Shown: positions 8,300-15,520, counted from the first letter of the stretch. The stretch is DNA of 16,762 nucleotides from an uncultured Lachnospiraceae bacterium (GCA_910577445.1 CAJTMZ010000024.1:1-16762), one strand, 5' to 3'. Numbers and translations: made by a program. The notes: generated by a model not told the origin, from the letters alone.

Positions 8300-9124
8300 A
8301 TGGGCAAATATCGATTTGGAATCTACGAAAAAGCCATGCCTGATACGATGACGCTGGAAGAAAAACTGTTGCTGGCTCAAAAGACGGGATTTGATTATGT
8401 GGAAATCAGTGTTGATGAGACAGAGGAAAAAATAGCCAGGCTGGACTTTTCGAAAGCAAGAGTAGAAGAGCTTCATCAATTCATGCTGGAGAATAATATT
8501 TTTATAGAGACCATGTGCCTGTCCGCACACAGAAAGTACCCTTTGGGCAGTGAAAAAGAAGAGACGAGAGACAGGAGCCTGGAGATTATGAAAAAAGCAA
8601 TCATATTCTCCAGGAACCTGGGAATACGGATTATTCAGTTGGCTGGATATGATGTATATTATGAAAAGTCCAATAGCGCTACCAGAGACAATTTTACCAG
8701 AGAATTAAAAAAGTGTGTGGAATATGCCGCAGAATTTGGAATTATTCTGGCTTTCGAGACTATGGAAACGGAATTTATGAACACAATTCAAAAAGCCAAG
8801 GCAGTAGTAGAGGTAATGGAGTCTCCCTATCTTCAGATTTATCCGGATATAGGGAATATCAGAAACGCTACAGAGAATTATCAGGAAGATATTACTGCCG
8901 GAAAAGGGAAAATTGTAGCGGCACATTTGAAGGAAACCAGAGAGAACGTGTTCCGTGATATGGAATATGGCGAGGGAAGGGTGGATTTTAAAGGATGTAT
9001 CAGACGGCTTGTTTCTCAGGGGGTTTTCCGTTTTACCTGTGAATTCTGGTATGACAGGAAAACCGACCCGGAAGCTTATCTTCGGCGGAACAGGGAATAC
9101 ATAAGGAGGTGTATGCCGGATTGA
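8300..9124 (+). CDS. ulaE: L-xylulose-5-phosphate / L-ribulose-5-phosphate 3-epimerase (UlaE-like)
   Basis: A 274-residue TIM-barrel epimerase that converts L-xylulose 5-phosphate to L-ribulose 5-phosphate. It matches the E. coli UlaE/SgaU family along its full length, including GIYEKAMP, FDYVEISVDET, MCLSAHRKYPLGS, GIRIIQLAGYDVYY, YPDIGN and the GEGRVDF segment. The four expected metal ligands are all present: Glu153, Asp183, His209 and Glu248. In E. coli this step belongs to L-ascorbate or L-lyxose use. Here it directly precedes an L-xylulose kinase that would supply its substrate. Its stop codon overlaps the kinase start by four bases. A G-rich ribosome binding site (8291-8295) precedes ATG 8300. 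The symbol rests on family similarity; the pathway is probably not ascorbate, since no ascorbate PTS or UlaG is seen. Confidence 0.92.
   Translation: MGKYRFGIYEKAMPDTMTLEEKLLLAQKTGFDYVEISVDETEEKIARLDFSKARVEELHQFMLENNIFIETMCLSAHRKYPLGSEKEETRDRSLEIMKKAIIFSRNLGIRIIQLAGYDVYYEKSNSATRDNFTRELKKCVEYAAEFGIILAFETMETEFMNTIQKAKAVVEVMESPYLQIYPDIGNIRNATENYQEDITAGKGKIVAAHLKETRENVFRDMEYGEGRVDFKGCIRRLVSQGVFRFTCEFWYDRKTDPEAYLRRNREYIRRCMPD
9103..9124 (+). promoter_or_regulatory. ribosome binding site and TTGA overlap that set the kinase start
   Basis: AAGGAGGTG (9103-9111) matches the 16S rRNA tail along nine bases. The upstream in-frame GTG at 9109 lies inside this site and cannot be the start. TTG at 9121, nine bases after it, fits and gives the family-like N-terminus MKKYLMGIDNGGT. 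TTG shares bases with the epimerase stop (TTGA, 9121-9124), so translation of the two genes is probably coupled. Confidence 0.75.
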
Positions 9125-10593
9125 AAAAATATCTTATGGGTATAGACAACGGCGGAACATATTGTAAGGCAGCTGTCTTTGATTTGGAAGGAAATCAGAT
9201 TTGTAAAAAGAGCATCCAGATTCCGGTTTATATGCCGAAAGAAGGATATACACAAAGAAAACTGGAAGAAATCAGAGATTGCAATTTTAAAATTATCAGG
9301 GAAGCTGCAGCGGAATGCAATGGTGAAATTGCAGCCATAGGAATTGCAGGTCACGGTAAAGGGCTGTATTTATTGGACAAGAAAAAAACGTTTTTATACG
9401 AAGGAATCGGTTCGACTGATGCAAGGGCGTTAAAATATGAGCTGGAATGGTGCAACGGTGAATGCGCAGAGCACATTTATGAAAAGACGGCGCAGAGGAT
9501 TATGGCCTGTCAGCCGGTGGCGCTTCTTAAGTGGCTGAAAGAGTATGAAAACGACATTTACAGACAGATAGGAGCCGTTTTATCCGTAAAGGATTTTGTA
9601 AGATTCTGTCTGACGGGTGAAATCTGTACGGAATACACGGATGTGTCAGGAACGAATCTGATGAATTTAAGAACAAAAAAATATGACAAAGAACTTTTAA
9701 GAGAGTTTGATATTGAGGAAATTTATGACGCGCTTCCTCCTGTCAGGAAATCCTATGATATAGCGGGACGAATTACACAGGAGGTGGCAGAGGCGACCGG
9801 GCTTAAAGCCGGCACGCCGGTAGTGGCGGGGATGTTTGATATTGATTCCTGTGCGTTGGCACTGGGTAATGTCAATCCCATGGATATGTGTGTGATTGCG
9901 GGAACATGGGGGATTAATGAGTATGTTTCTCCGAAAATGATAGACAATAAAACAATTGCCATGAATTCCGTCTTTTGCAATCAGGATTATTATCTGGCGG
10001 AAGAGAGCAGCGCCGCTTCTGCAGGAAATCTGGAATGGCTGATGAAGCTGTTAAAAGAAAATGATTATGAAGAAATCAACAGTCTGGTAGACGAAGTGGT
10101 GCCGGAGGAATGTAATCTTTATTATATGCCGTTTTTATATGCGTCCAATGAGAATCCTCTTGCAAAAGGAATGTTTGTTGGGCTGAGCGGATATCATACG
10201 AAAGCGCATATTCTTCGTGCTGTTTACGAAGGCGTTGTCTTTGCTCATTTAACGCATGTGAAAGCATTGCTTAAGAATAGACCAGCTCCTGAGTTTATCC
10301 GCCTGGGAGGGGGAGTGACGAATTCCCGGGTCTGGTCCCAAATGTTTGCGGATATTCTGGAAATACCGGTTCATCTTAACCATTCCGTGGAATTGGGGGC
10401 AAAGGGAGCGGCTATGGCGGCCGGTGTAGGGGTCAGTATTTTTAAAGATTATAATGAAGCGGCACGGATATGTATAAAAAAAGGTGAGACGCTGCTTCCG
10501 GATAAAAGCAGGCAAATGATTTACAGGAAAAAATACAGGAATTATAAACAAATCATTCATTCTATGGACAACGTCTGGAAAGTAATTGAATAA
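9121..10593 (+). CDS. lyxK: FGGY-family carbohydrate kinase, L-xylulose kinase (LyxK-like)
   Basis: ATP-dependent sugar kinase, 490 residues from a TTG start. It resembles E. coli LyxK, which makes L-xylulose 5-phosphate, throughout: GIDNGGTYCKAAVFD with the first phosphate-binding motif (residues 7-13), GIAGHGKGLYLLD, PVALLKWLKEYE, GTPVVAGMFDIDS with the probable catalytic base Asp240, IAGTWGINEY (second nucleotide motif, about 259-268), SSAASAGNLEWL, IYEGVVFAHLTH-like VYEGVVFAHLTH, and a C-terminal GGGVTNSRVWSQMFADI segment. Its product is the substrate of the UlaE-like protein just upstream, and the two genes overlap. Bases 9384-9395 within the gene repeat the operator core. This is the last gene before a long hairpin, so it probably ends the operon. 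Another L-ketose substrate is possible, but the pairing with UlaE favours L-xylulose. Confidence 0.88.
   Translation: MKKYLMGIDNGGTYCKAAVFDLEGNQICKKSIQIPVYMPKEGYTQRKLEEIRDCNFKIIREAAAECNGEIAAIGIAGHGKGLYLLDKKKTFLYEGIGSTDARALKYELEWCNGECAEHIYEKTAQRIMACQPVALLKWLKEYENDIYRQIGAVLSVKDFVRFCLTGEICTEYTDVSGTNLMNLRTKKYDKELLREFDIEEIYDALPPVRKSYDIAGRITQEVAEATGLKAGTPVVAGMFDIDSCALALGNVNPMDMCVIAGTWGINEYVSPKMIDNKTIAMNSVFCNQDYYLAEESSAASAGNLEWLMKLLKENDYEEINSLVDEVVPEECNLYYMPFLYASNENPLAKGMFVGLSGYHTKAHILRAVYEGVVFAHLTHVKALLKNRPAPEFIRLGGGVTNSRVWSQMFADILEIPVHLNHSVELGAKGAAMAAGVGVSIFKDYNEAARICIKKGETLLPDKSRQMIYRKKYRNYKQIIHSMDNVWKVIE
9384..9395. promoter_or_regulatory. intragenic copy of the operator core (O3 candidate)
   Basis: AAAAACGTTTTT, a perfect 12-bp palindrome identical to the core of the sites at 99-114 and 1234-1251, lies inside the kinase gene, where it encodes part of DKKKTFL. 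An A- and T-rich codon run could produce it by chance, so binding is only a possibility. Confidence 0.35.
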
Positions 10594-10622
10594 TGATGTC
10601 ATATGATAATTGATTTGAGCAG

Positions 10623-10684
10623 TTTGTAAGCAGTTGGCGCACCGTGTATCGGACAGGATACATGGTGCGCCAGCTGTTTACAAA
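10623..10684 (+). repeat. long inverted repeat: 28-bp stem hairpin after the kinase gene
   Basis: Bases 10623-10650 pair with 10657-10684 over all 28 positions, with a six-base loop (GGACAG). Three of the pairs are G-U in the + strand RNA (10630/10677, 10634/10673 and 10644/10663) and would be C-A mismatches on the other strand. It begins 30 bases after the kinase stop. No T run follows, so it is not a textbook terminator. It may still end or protect the 3' end of the operon transcript. Confidence 0.85.
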
Positions 10685-10811
10685 GACAGATAGTTCTCCG
10701 TCTTAGAAGAACCGTATGTTCCAATCAGAGAAAAAGATATGGTATGAACCACTATACTTGTTTGTATCGTATTATTTGCAACAACTTTAAAGTTTCAAAA
10801 ATTTCATTTTC

Positions 10812-10840
10812 TTTACATTGTGTATCGATTGTATTACTAT
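10812..10840 (+). promoter_or_regulatory. probable sigma-A promoter for the 400-residue protein gene
   Basis: TTTACA (10812-10817), 17 bases, then TACTAT (10835-10840), in AT-rich sequence. Transcription would begin near 10847, leaving a leader of about 70 bases before ATG 10918. Match to consensus is good at -35 and moderate at -10. Confidence 0.55.
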
Positions 10841-10862
10841 AACAAAAAAGAGGAACGATGCT

Positions 10863-10904
10863 ATGGCGCAGACATTGGTAAATTTTAGAATATTTTTCCT
10901 CTGA
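10863..10904 (+). CDS. possible 13-residue leader peptide
   Basis: ATG 10863 opens a frame encoding MAQTLVNFRIFFL and ends at TGA 10902-10904, directly before the AGGAG (10906-10910) of the next gene. An AGAGG lies at 10849-10853, nine bases before this ATG (and four before an alternative ATG at 10858 that stops after seven codons). Such short frames arise often by chance. No run of one amino acid suggests attenuation. Confidence 0.22.
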   Translation: MAQTLVNFRIFFL

Positions 10905-10917
10905 CAGGAGCAATGGC

Positions 10918-12120
10918 ATGAATTTAGCACAATTACAGCAGGCAATACAGAATTTTGACGAGATTCTCCCTATAGGAAAAGAGGTTTATATTGCAGCAAA
11001 AGACAGCGAAGGGAGCGGAAACGGCGCAAAAGAGCGTGAGCTTTGTCACATAGCCGGAATGACCAGAGTGGGAAATCAGGCAAGGCTGTATGTCCTGAAA
11101 GAAAATGTTCCGGATAAAAACCGACCGGTCATGTTGGGCAATACAAACCGGGAAAGAATGAGAATCCATACAGAGCCGGAATTTTTTATGGAAGTTGCAG
11201 CGATTAAAGTGGGGGAAACGGAGCTGAGAACAAAAGGGATAATCGGATATCCTCTGTGTACACATTCTGCCGTAGAGGCGCCTTCTGCGAACTGCGCGCT
11301 TTCGGCGGAAAATTTAGATTATAACTGTGAAGAATTGCTGGTTTTTGGTGAACTTTTTAAAAACGGATGGAAGCTGCCGGAGAACAGTCCTTTTGCCCGG
11401 AAGAACTGGGAGGAACTGTGGGTGACGCGTATTGATATTGAACTGGCGGAGTGCGCGGATGCAGAGGAACATGTAAATGTGGCGGAGCCTGAGGGGATGG
11501 ATGCGGCAAAAAACGGTACGCCGGCAACGGCTATTCAACGGCTTCCGTTATGGGAAAATCAGGAGGTCTTTGTCAGGCTCGGTAAGAGATGCAGAAAGCA
11601 TCCGGTAGAAAAGCCTGTGTGTCTGCAGGTAGGAAAAGAGTCGGAAGTCTTTTTTTCTCTGGAAGACGGAAGCAGCGGAATCTGCTATATCAACAGGGTT
11701 TATCCTATAGACGTATGGCAGGAAAATGAGGAGCGGTTTAAGGACCCCCGTTATCTGGAGATAGAGACAAAGGAGGAGCTTGAAAAGCATAAGGAGAGTT
11801 TTTTTGAAGGGCTGGCGCAGGACTGTCCGAGAGGAATGTGTTATCTGGGAATTGAATATGAATGCACATTGAATGGAAATCTGGTGTTTTATGACAGGTC
11901 GTTTCTGGAGAGGAAACCGGAAGAAAACAGAGGAAGCGCCAGAATTATGATGATGCTGTTAAAGCCCGACGAGCCTTATGGAAAGCACGGACTGGCGCAG
12001 CATGGCTGTGTGATACAGACTCCTGTTTTTCCGGATATAAAACAGATGGAGGCGGAACTGTTTTATTATATGGAGATGTTGGGGGAGAAGGAAGTGCGAT
12101 TGAAATTTGAGACGGATTAA
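10918..12120 (+). CDS. uncharacterised 400-residue protein
   Basis: I do not recognise this protein. It has no signal peptide and no membrane segment, so it is probably cytosolic, and it is acidic overall. It appears to have two parts joined by an acidic, Ala/Glu-rich linker at about 176-204. The N-terminal part (about 1-175) contains ELCHIAGMTRVGNQARLYVL and EPEFFMEVAAIKVGE. The C-terminal part (about 205-400) contains REDEQ-free but conserved-looking blocks such as LWENQEVFVRLGKRCRKH, GICYINRVYPIDVW and ARIMMMLLKPDEPYGKHGLAQHGC. Cysteines are scattered and form no CxxC motif. AGGAG at 10906-10910 supports ATG 10918. It has its own promoter candidate and lies 68 bases before a GNAT acetyltransferase gene, with which it may be co-transcribed. 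Codon use and the long frame argue that it is real. Confidence 0.8.
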   Translation: MNLAQLQQAIQNFDEILPIGKEVYIAAKDSEGSGNGAKERELCHIAGMTRVGNQARLYVLKENVPDKNRPVMLGNTNRERMRIHTEPEFFMEVAAIKVGETELRTKGIIGYPLCTHSAVEAPSANCALSAENLDYNCEELLVFGELFKNGWKLPENSPFARKNWEELWVTRIDIELAECADAEEHVNVAEPEGMDAAKNGTPATAIQRLPLWENQEVFVRLGKRCRKHPVEKPVCLQVGKESEVFFSLEDGSSGICYINRVYPIDVWQENEERFKDPRYLEIETKEELEKHKESFFEGLAQDCPRGMCYLGIEYECTLNGNLVFYDRSFLERKPEENRGSARIMMMLLKPDEPYGKHGLAQHGCVIQTPVFPDIKQMEAELFYYMEMLGEKEVRLKFETD

Positions 12121-12188
12121 GCTTACGGATATCTACTTTCAGCCTGACGTTTCTCTGGCAGGCGATAAGGATGTGATGGAGGTTCAAA

Positions 12189-12782
12189 ATGATAAAAAAA
12201 CAAAACAATTTTTCCATAAGGCCCGCAACCACTGACGACGCGGTGGAACTGCTTGCCATCTATGCACCCTATGTAACGGATACGGTGATTTCCTTTGAAT
12301 ACGAGGTGCCGGAAGCGGAGGCGTTCCGGAAAAGGATAGAAAACACCCTGAAAAAATATCCGTATCTTCTGGCAGAAAGGAAAGGGGAAATTCTCGGTTA
12401 TACTTACACCGGCCCCTTTGTGGGCCGTCCGGCCTATGCCTGGGCGGCGGAGACTACCATTTATCTGAAGCAGAGCGAGAGAAAAACGGGAATCGGAAGA
12501 GCGCTGTACGAAGCGCTGGAAAAGGTGTCAAAAGCGCAGAACATTCTGAATTTAAACGCCTGTATCGGGTATCCCCAGGTGGAGGACGAATATCTGACAG
12601 GGAACAGCGTGCAGTTTCACGGCCATATGGGTTACCGTATGGTGGGCGAATTCCACAAGTGCGGCTACAAGTTCGGAAGATGGTATAATATGGTCTGGAT
12701 GGAGAAAATCCTGGGGGAACATGGAGAGAATCCGAAAGAAGTCATTCCCTTTCCGGCACTGGCCGACCGTCTGGAAATATGA
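12189..12782 (+). CDS. GNAT N-acetyltransferase, phosphinothricin/methionine-sulfoximine type
   Basis: A 197-residue acetyl-CoA-dependent N-acetyltransferase. The start IRPATTDDAVELLAIYAPYV and the YAWAAETTIYL strand are typical of the PAT/MddA branch. The acetyl-CoA pyrophosphate loop is RKTGIG (Arg98, Gly101, Gly103), followed by the helix ALYEALEKV. NSVQFHGHMGYRMVGEFHKCGYKFGRWYNMVWMEK is the usual C-terminal block. Such enzymes acetylate methionine sulfoximine, methionine sulfone or phosphinothricin, and the natural substrate is often an amino-acid analogue. The C-terminal tail after about residue 174 is slightly longer than usual. GGAGG (12178-12182) lies six bases before ATG 12189. The last codons overlap the ATG of a possible 49-residue ORF. 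Confidence 0.88.
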   Translation: MIKKQNNFSIRPATTDDAVELLAIYAPYVTDTVISFEYEVPEAEAFRKRIENTLKKYPYLLAERKGEILGYTYTGPFVGRPAYAWAAETTIYLKQSERKTGIGRALYEALEKVSKAQNILNLNACIGYPQVEDEYLTGNSVQFHGHMGYRMVGEFHKCGYKFGRWYNMVWMEKILGEHGENPKEVIPFPALADRLEI

Positions 12783-12928
12783 TAGAGAAATTTGGACAAA
12801 GTATACCTGCGCAGGCGATTGCTGCGGAAACACAGTTTATTGAATTTGCGGCCTCTTTGTGCTATGATGAATACAATAAAAAAGAGAAGCGGCTGGACAG
12901 GATTTTCCTGTTCCATGAGGAAAGGTAA
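12779..12928 (+). CDS. possible 49-residue small protein, ATGA overlap with the acetyltransferase
   Basis: ATG 12779 overlaps the acetyltransferase TGA as ATGA and opens a 49-codon frame ending at TAA 12926-12928, just before the ribosome binding site of the next gene. The product would begin MIEKFGQSIPAQAIAAETQF and end with a charged KKEKRLDRIFLFHEER segment. No family is recognised. It lacks a Shine-Dalgarno of its own, so it would rely on translational coupling. Against it, a strong promoter (12840-12868) lies inside, so the stretch may instead be a regulatory leader that is open by chance. Confidence 0.4.
   Translation: MIEKFGQSIPAQAIAAETQFIEFAASLCYDEYNKKEKRLDRIFLFHEER
12840..12868 (+). 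promoter_or_regulatory. extended -10 promoter for the multidomain oxidoreductase
   Basis: TTGAAT (12840-12845), 17 bases, then TATGAT (12863-12868) preceded by TGC, which makes an extended -10 element. Transcription would begin near 12875, leaving a leader of about 66 bases. The leader contains a small hairpin (12895-12914, eight pairs with one bulged base) ahead of the ribosome binding site at 12928-12933. Confidence 0.6.
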
Positions 12929-12940
12929 AGGAGAAAAGCT

Positions 12941-15499
12941 ATGAATGTTATCGTTATCGGAGGCGTTGCCGCCGGCACGAAAACCGCTGCCAAGCTGATG
13001 CGGCAGGACCGCGGCGCAAAGGTTACGGTTTATACCAAAGGAAAGGACATTTCCTATGCCGGATGCGGTCTGCCTTATTATGTGGGGGGCAGCATTGAAA
13101 ACCGTGAAGAATTAATCGTAAATACACCCAAAAAGTACGCGGGACTCACCGGTGTGGAGGTCAGGACCGGAATGGAGGCCGTGGGCCTTAACGCGGAGGA
13201 AAAGACCGTCAGTTTTGCGAACGGTGAAACCGTTTCCTACGATAAACTGGTGATTGCCACGGGCGCGGTTCCTTTTGTTCCCGACGTTGCGGGATGCGGT
13301 CTGCCCGGCGTATTTACCATGCGTACGCCTGACGATGCCATCGGCCTTCGCGCATACATAGAAAATAATCACTGCCGCCGCGCCGTGGTGGTGGGAGGCG
13401 GATTTATCGGCCTGGAGATTGCGGAAAATCTTCTGGCAAAAGGGCTTAAGGTTACCGTCGCGGATATGGCAAGCCAGGTGATGCCGAATCTGTTTGATGA
13501 GGAAATGGCCGCCTATATCCGCCGCCGTCTGCAAAGCAAGGGCATTCGAATTGTCACGGGAGCCGCTCTGGAAGAAATTCTGGGAAATGAGAAAGCTGCC
13601 GGGATTCGTACCAGCGTGGGGAACTTTGACGGGGAGCTTGTGGTGCTTGCCATCGGCGTCCGTCCCGCCACCGCTTTTCTTGCGGAATCAGGGCTTTTGA
13701 TGAACCGGGGCACGATTGTGGTGGACGATTGTCAAAAAACAAATTTAGATGACGTATACGCTGTGGGCGACTGCGCGCAGGTTTACAACCGGATTACCGG
13801 AAAGGGCCAGTGGTCTGCCATGGGCTCTACCGCCAATATCACCGGACGCTGTCTTGCCAGAAACCTGACGGGAGACAAAGCTGTTTATAAAGGCTGTCTG
13901 GGAACAGGCGTCGTGAAACTGGCCGGGGATTTGAACGCGGGCCGTACCGGTCTCACCGAGCAGCAGGCCAGGGAGGCCGGTTTTGATGCAATCAGCGTAA
14001 CATGCGTTACGGACGACAAAGCGCATTATTATCCCGATGCCTCCGCTTTTGTCACCAAGCTGATTGCTGACAGGGATACCCATAAGCTTCTGGGGATTCA
14101 GGTTCTGGGAGCAGGCGCGGTAGACAAGATGGTGGATATCGCGGTCACCGGCATTGCCATGGGCGCGGCGGTGGAGGATTTTGATACCATGGACTTTTCC
14201 TATGCGCCTCCTTTTTCCACGGCGATTCATCCTTTTGTGCAGGCGTGTTATATATTGGAAAATAAGCTCTCCGGCGCTTTTGAGACTTTTACGCCGGCCG
14301 AGTACGCAGCCGGAAAAGCCAGGGGGTTCCAGGTAATCGACGCCCATCCGGCGGCTGCAATTCCGGGGGCAAAGTGGGTGAACTTAAGCAAGGTTACCGC
14401 GCCTTTGGACGGCATTGGTCTGGAGGAAAAGCTGTTGCTTGTGTGCGCCAGAGGCAAACGGGGATACTTTTTGCAGAACCGTTTGAAAGCGCTGGGCTAT
14501 ACCAACACCCGGGTGCTTGAGGGCGGCGCTTTTGTCAACAGTGTGAAAGTTGAGTTTGCAGGGGGCGTTCTGCCCGCCGCGGAAATTAAACGCGTCAAGG
14601 GGCTGGGCTGTCTGCAGGATAAACGTTATACGGATGTTTTCAATGTCCGCGTCATTACCCGGAACGGAAAGATTACCGCAGAAGAGCACCGGGTTATCGC
14701 GGAAGCCTCCGAACGCTTCGGCTCCGGCGCGGTCACCATGACCACCCGTCTTACGCTGGAGATACAGGGCGTCAAATATGAAAATATTCAGCCGCTGATT
14801 GATTTTCTGGGCGAACACGGGCTGGCCACAGGCGGCACCGGCTCGCTGGTACGGCCTGTTGTATCCTGCAAGGGCACTACCTGCCAGTACGGTCTCGCCG
14901 ACACCTACGGCTTATCGGAAAAACTCCATGAGCGGTTTTACGTGGGATACCATGACGTGACGCTGCCCCACAAGTTTAAAATTGCCGTGGGCGGCTGTCC
15001 CAACAACTGTGTAAAGCCCGATTTAAACGATTTGGGCATTGTGGGACAGCGGGTTCCCATGGCGGACTTTTCCAAATGCCGGGGCTGTAAGAAGTGTCAG
15101 GTTGAGGAAAACTGTCCCGTCAAGGTTGCCAGGATGACTGACGGAAAGCTTCATATTGATGCAAATGTCTGCAACAACTGCGGACGCTGTAAGGGAAAAT
15201 GTCCTTTCGGCGTATTGGAGGAGTACAAAGAGGGCTTTAAAATTTATATCGGGGGCCGCTGGGGTAAAAAGGTTGCCCATGGTATGCCGCTGACAAAAAT
15301 TTTCGACAGTGAGGAAGAAGTGCTGGAGGTAGTGGAGAGAGCGATTCTCCTGTTCCGTGACGAGGGGATTTCCGGCGAGCGGTTTGCCGATACCGTCAGC
15401 CGGCTGGGCTTTGACTATGTAAATGAAAAGCTGCTTTCCGACACCATCGACAAGGCTGCCGTTTTGCAGAAAACCGTAAAGGGCGGCGCAACCTGTTAA
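12941..15499 (+). CDS. multidomain FAD oxidoreductase: CoA-disulfide-reductase-like + rhodanese + nitrite/sulfite-reductase-like + 2[4Fe-4S]
   Basis: An 852-residue cytosolic redox protein built from several domains. Residues 1-445 are a pyridine-nucleotide-disulfide oxidoreductase of the CoA-disulfide-reductase/NADH-oxidase group: FAD motif IGGVAAGTKTA, redox Cys42 (SYAGCGLPYY), NAD(P) motif VVGGGFIGLEIAENL (150-164) and the second FAD motif VYAVGDCAQV. About 455-545 form a rhodanese domain with the active loop CARGKRG (Cys502). About 560-700 resemble the ferredoxin-like and Fe-S parts of nitrite/sulfite reductases, with Cys643/Cys648 and Cys686/Cys690. About 711-758 hold two [4Fe-4S] motifs, Cys713/716/719/725 and Cys744/747/750/754. 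The domains suggest electron flow from NAD(P)H via FAD and persulfide or thiol chemistry to an Fe-S site, so a role in sulfur (sulfane, polysulfide, sulfite) reduction is plausible. The substrate is not established. AAGGAG (12928-12933) sets ATG 12941. Confidence 0.88.
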   Translation: MNVIVIGGVAAGTKTAAKLMRQDRGAKVTVYTKGKDISYAGCGLPYYVGGSIENREELIVNTPKKYAGLTGVEVRTGMEAVGLNAEEKTVSFANGETVSYDKLVIATGAVPFVPDVAGCGLPGVFTMRTPDDAIGLRAYIENNHCRRAVVVGGGFIGLEIAENLLAKGLKVTVADMASQVMPNLFDEEMAAYIRRRLQSKGIRIVTGAALEEILGNEKAAGIRTSVGNFDGELVVLAIGVRPATAFLAESGLLMNRGTIVVDDCQKTNLDDVYAVGDCAQVYNRITGKGQWSAMGSTANITGRCLARNLTGDKAVYKGCLGTGVVKLAGDLNAGRTGLTEQQAREAGFDAISVTCVTDDKAHYYPDASAFVTKLIADRDTHKLLGIQVLGAGAVDKMVDIAVTGIAMGAAVEDFDTMDFSYAPPFSTAIHPFVQACYILENKLSGAFETFTPAEYAAGKARGFQVIDAHPAAAIPGAKWVNLSKVTAPLDGIGLEEKLLLVCARGKRGYFLQNRLKALGYTNTRVLEGGAFVNSVKVEFAGGVLPAAEIKRVKGLGCLQDKRYTDVFNVRVITRNGKITAEEHRVIAEASERFGSGAVTMTTRLTLEIQGVKYENIQPLIDFLGEHGLATGGTGSLVRPVVSCKGTTCQYGLADTYGLSEKLHERFYVGYHDVTLPHKFKIAVGGCPNNCVKPDLNDLGIVGQRVPMADFSKCRGCKKCQVEENCPVKVARMTDGKLHIDANVCNNCGRCKGKCPFGVLEEYKEGFKIYIGGRWGKKVAHGMPLTKIFDSEEEVLEVVERAILLFRDEGISGERFADTVSRLGFDYVNEKLLSDTIDKAAVLQKTVKGGATC

Positions 15500-15520
15500 A
15501 GCGTATCCCGTAAATTTTTC

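Larger units (their letters stand above)
10594..10917. other. 324-base intergenic region
   Basis: The first 90 bases hold the 28-bp hairpin. Bases 10685-10780 show nothing I can name beyond recurring GTATCG words. AACTTTAAAGTT at 10783-10794 is a perfect 12-bp palindrome 17 bases before a probable promoter (10812-10840) and could be an operator for an unknown regulator. A 13-codon ORF (10863-10904) lies between promoter and gene. The stretch separates the sugar operon from an independently transcribed gene. Confidence 0.6.

Noticed and set aside
7280..8530. 416-codon open frame on the minus strand opposite the glycosidase-like and epimerase genes
   Set aside because: It runs antisense across two well-supported genes, shows no family motif, and its translation is rich in His, Phe, Ile and Pro as expected for a complementary shadow.
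12138..12164. Small GCCTG/CAGGC hairpin before the acetyltransferase gene as a terminator
   Set aside because: Only five base pairs with a 12-base loop and no T run.
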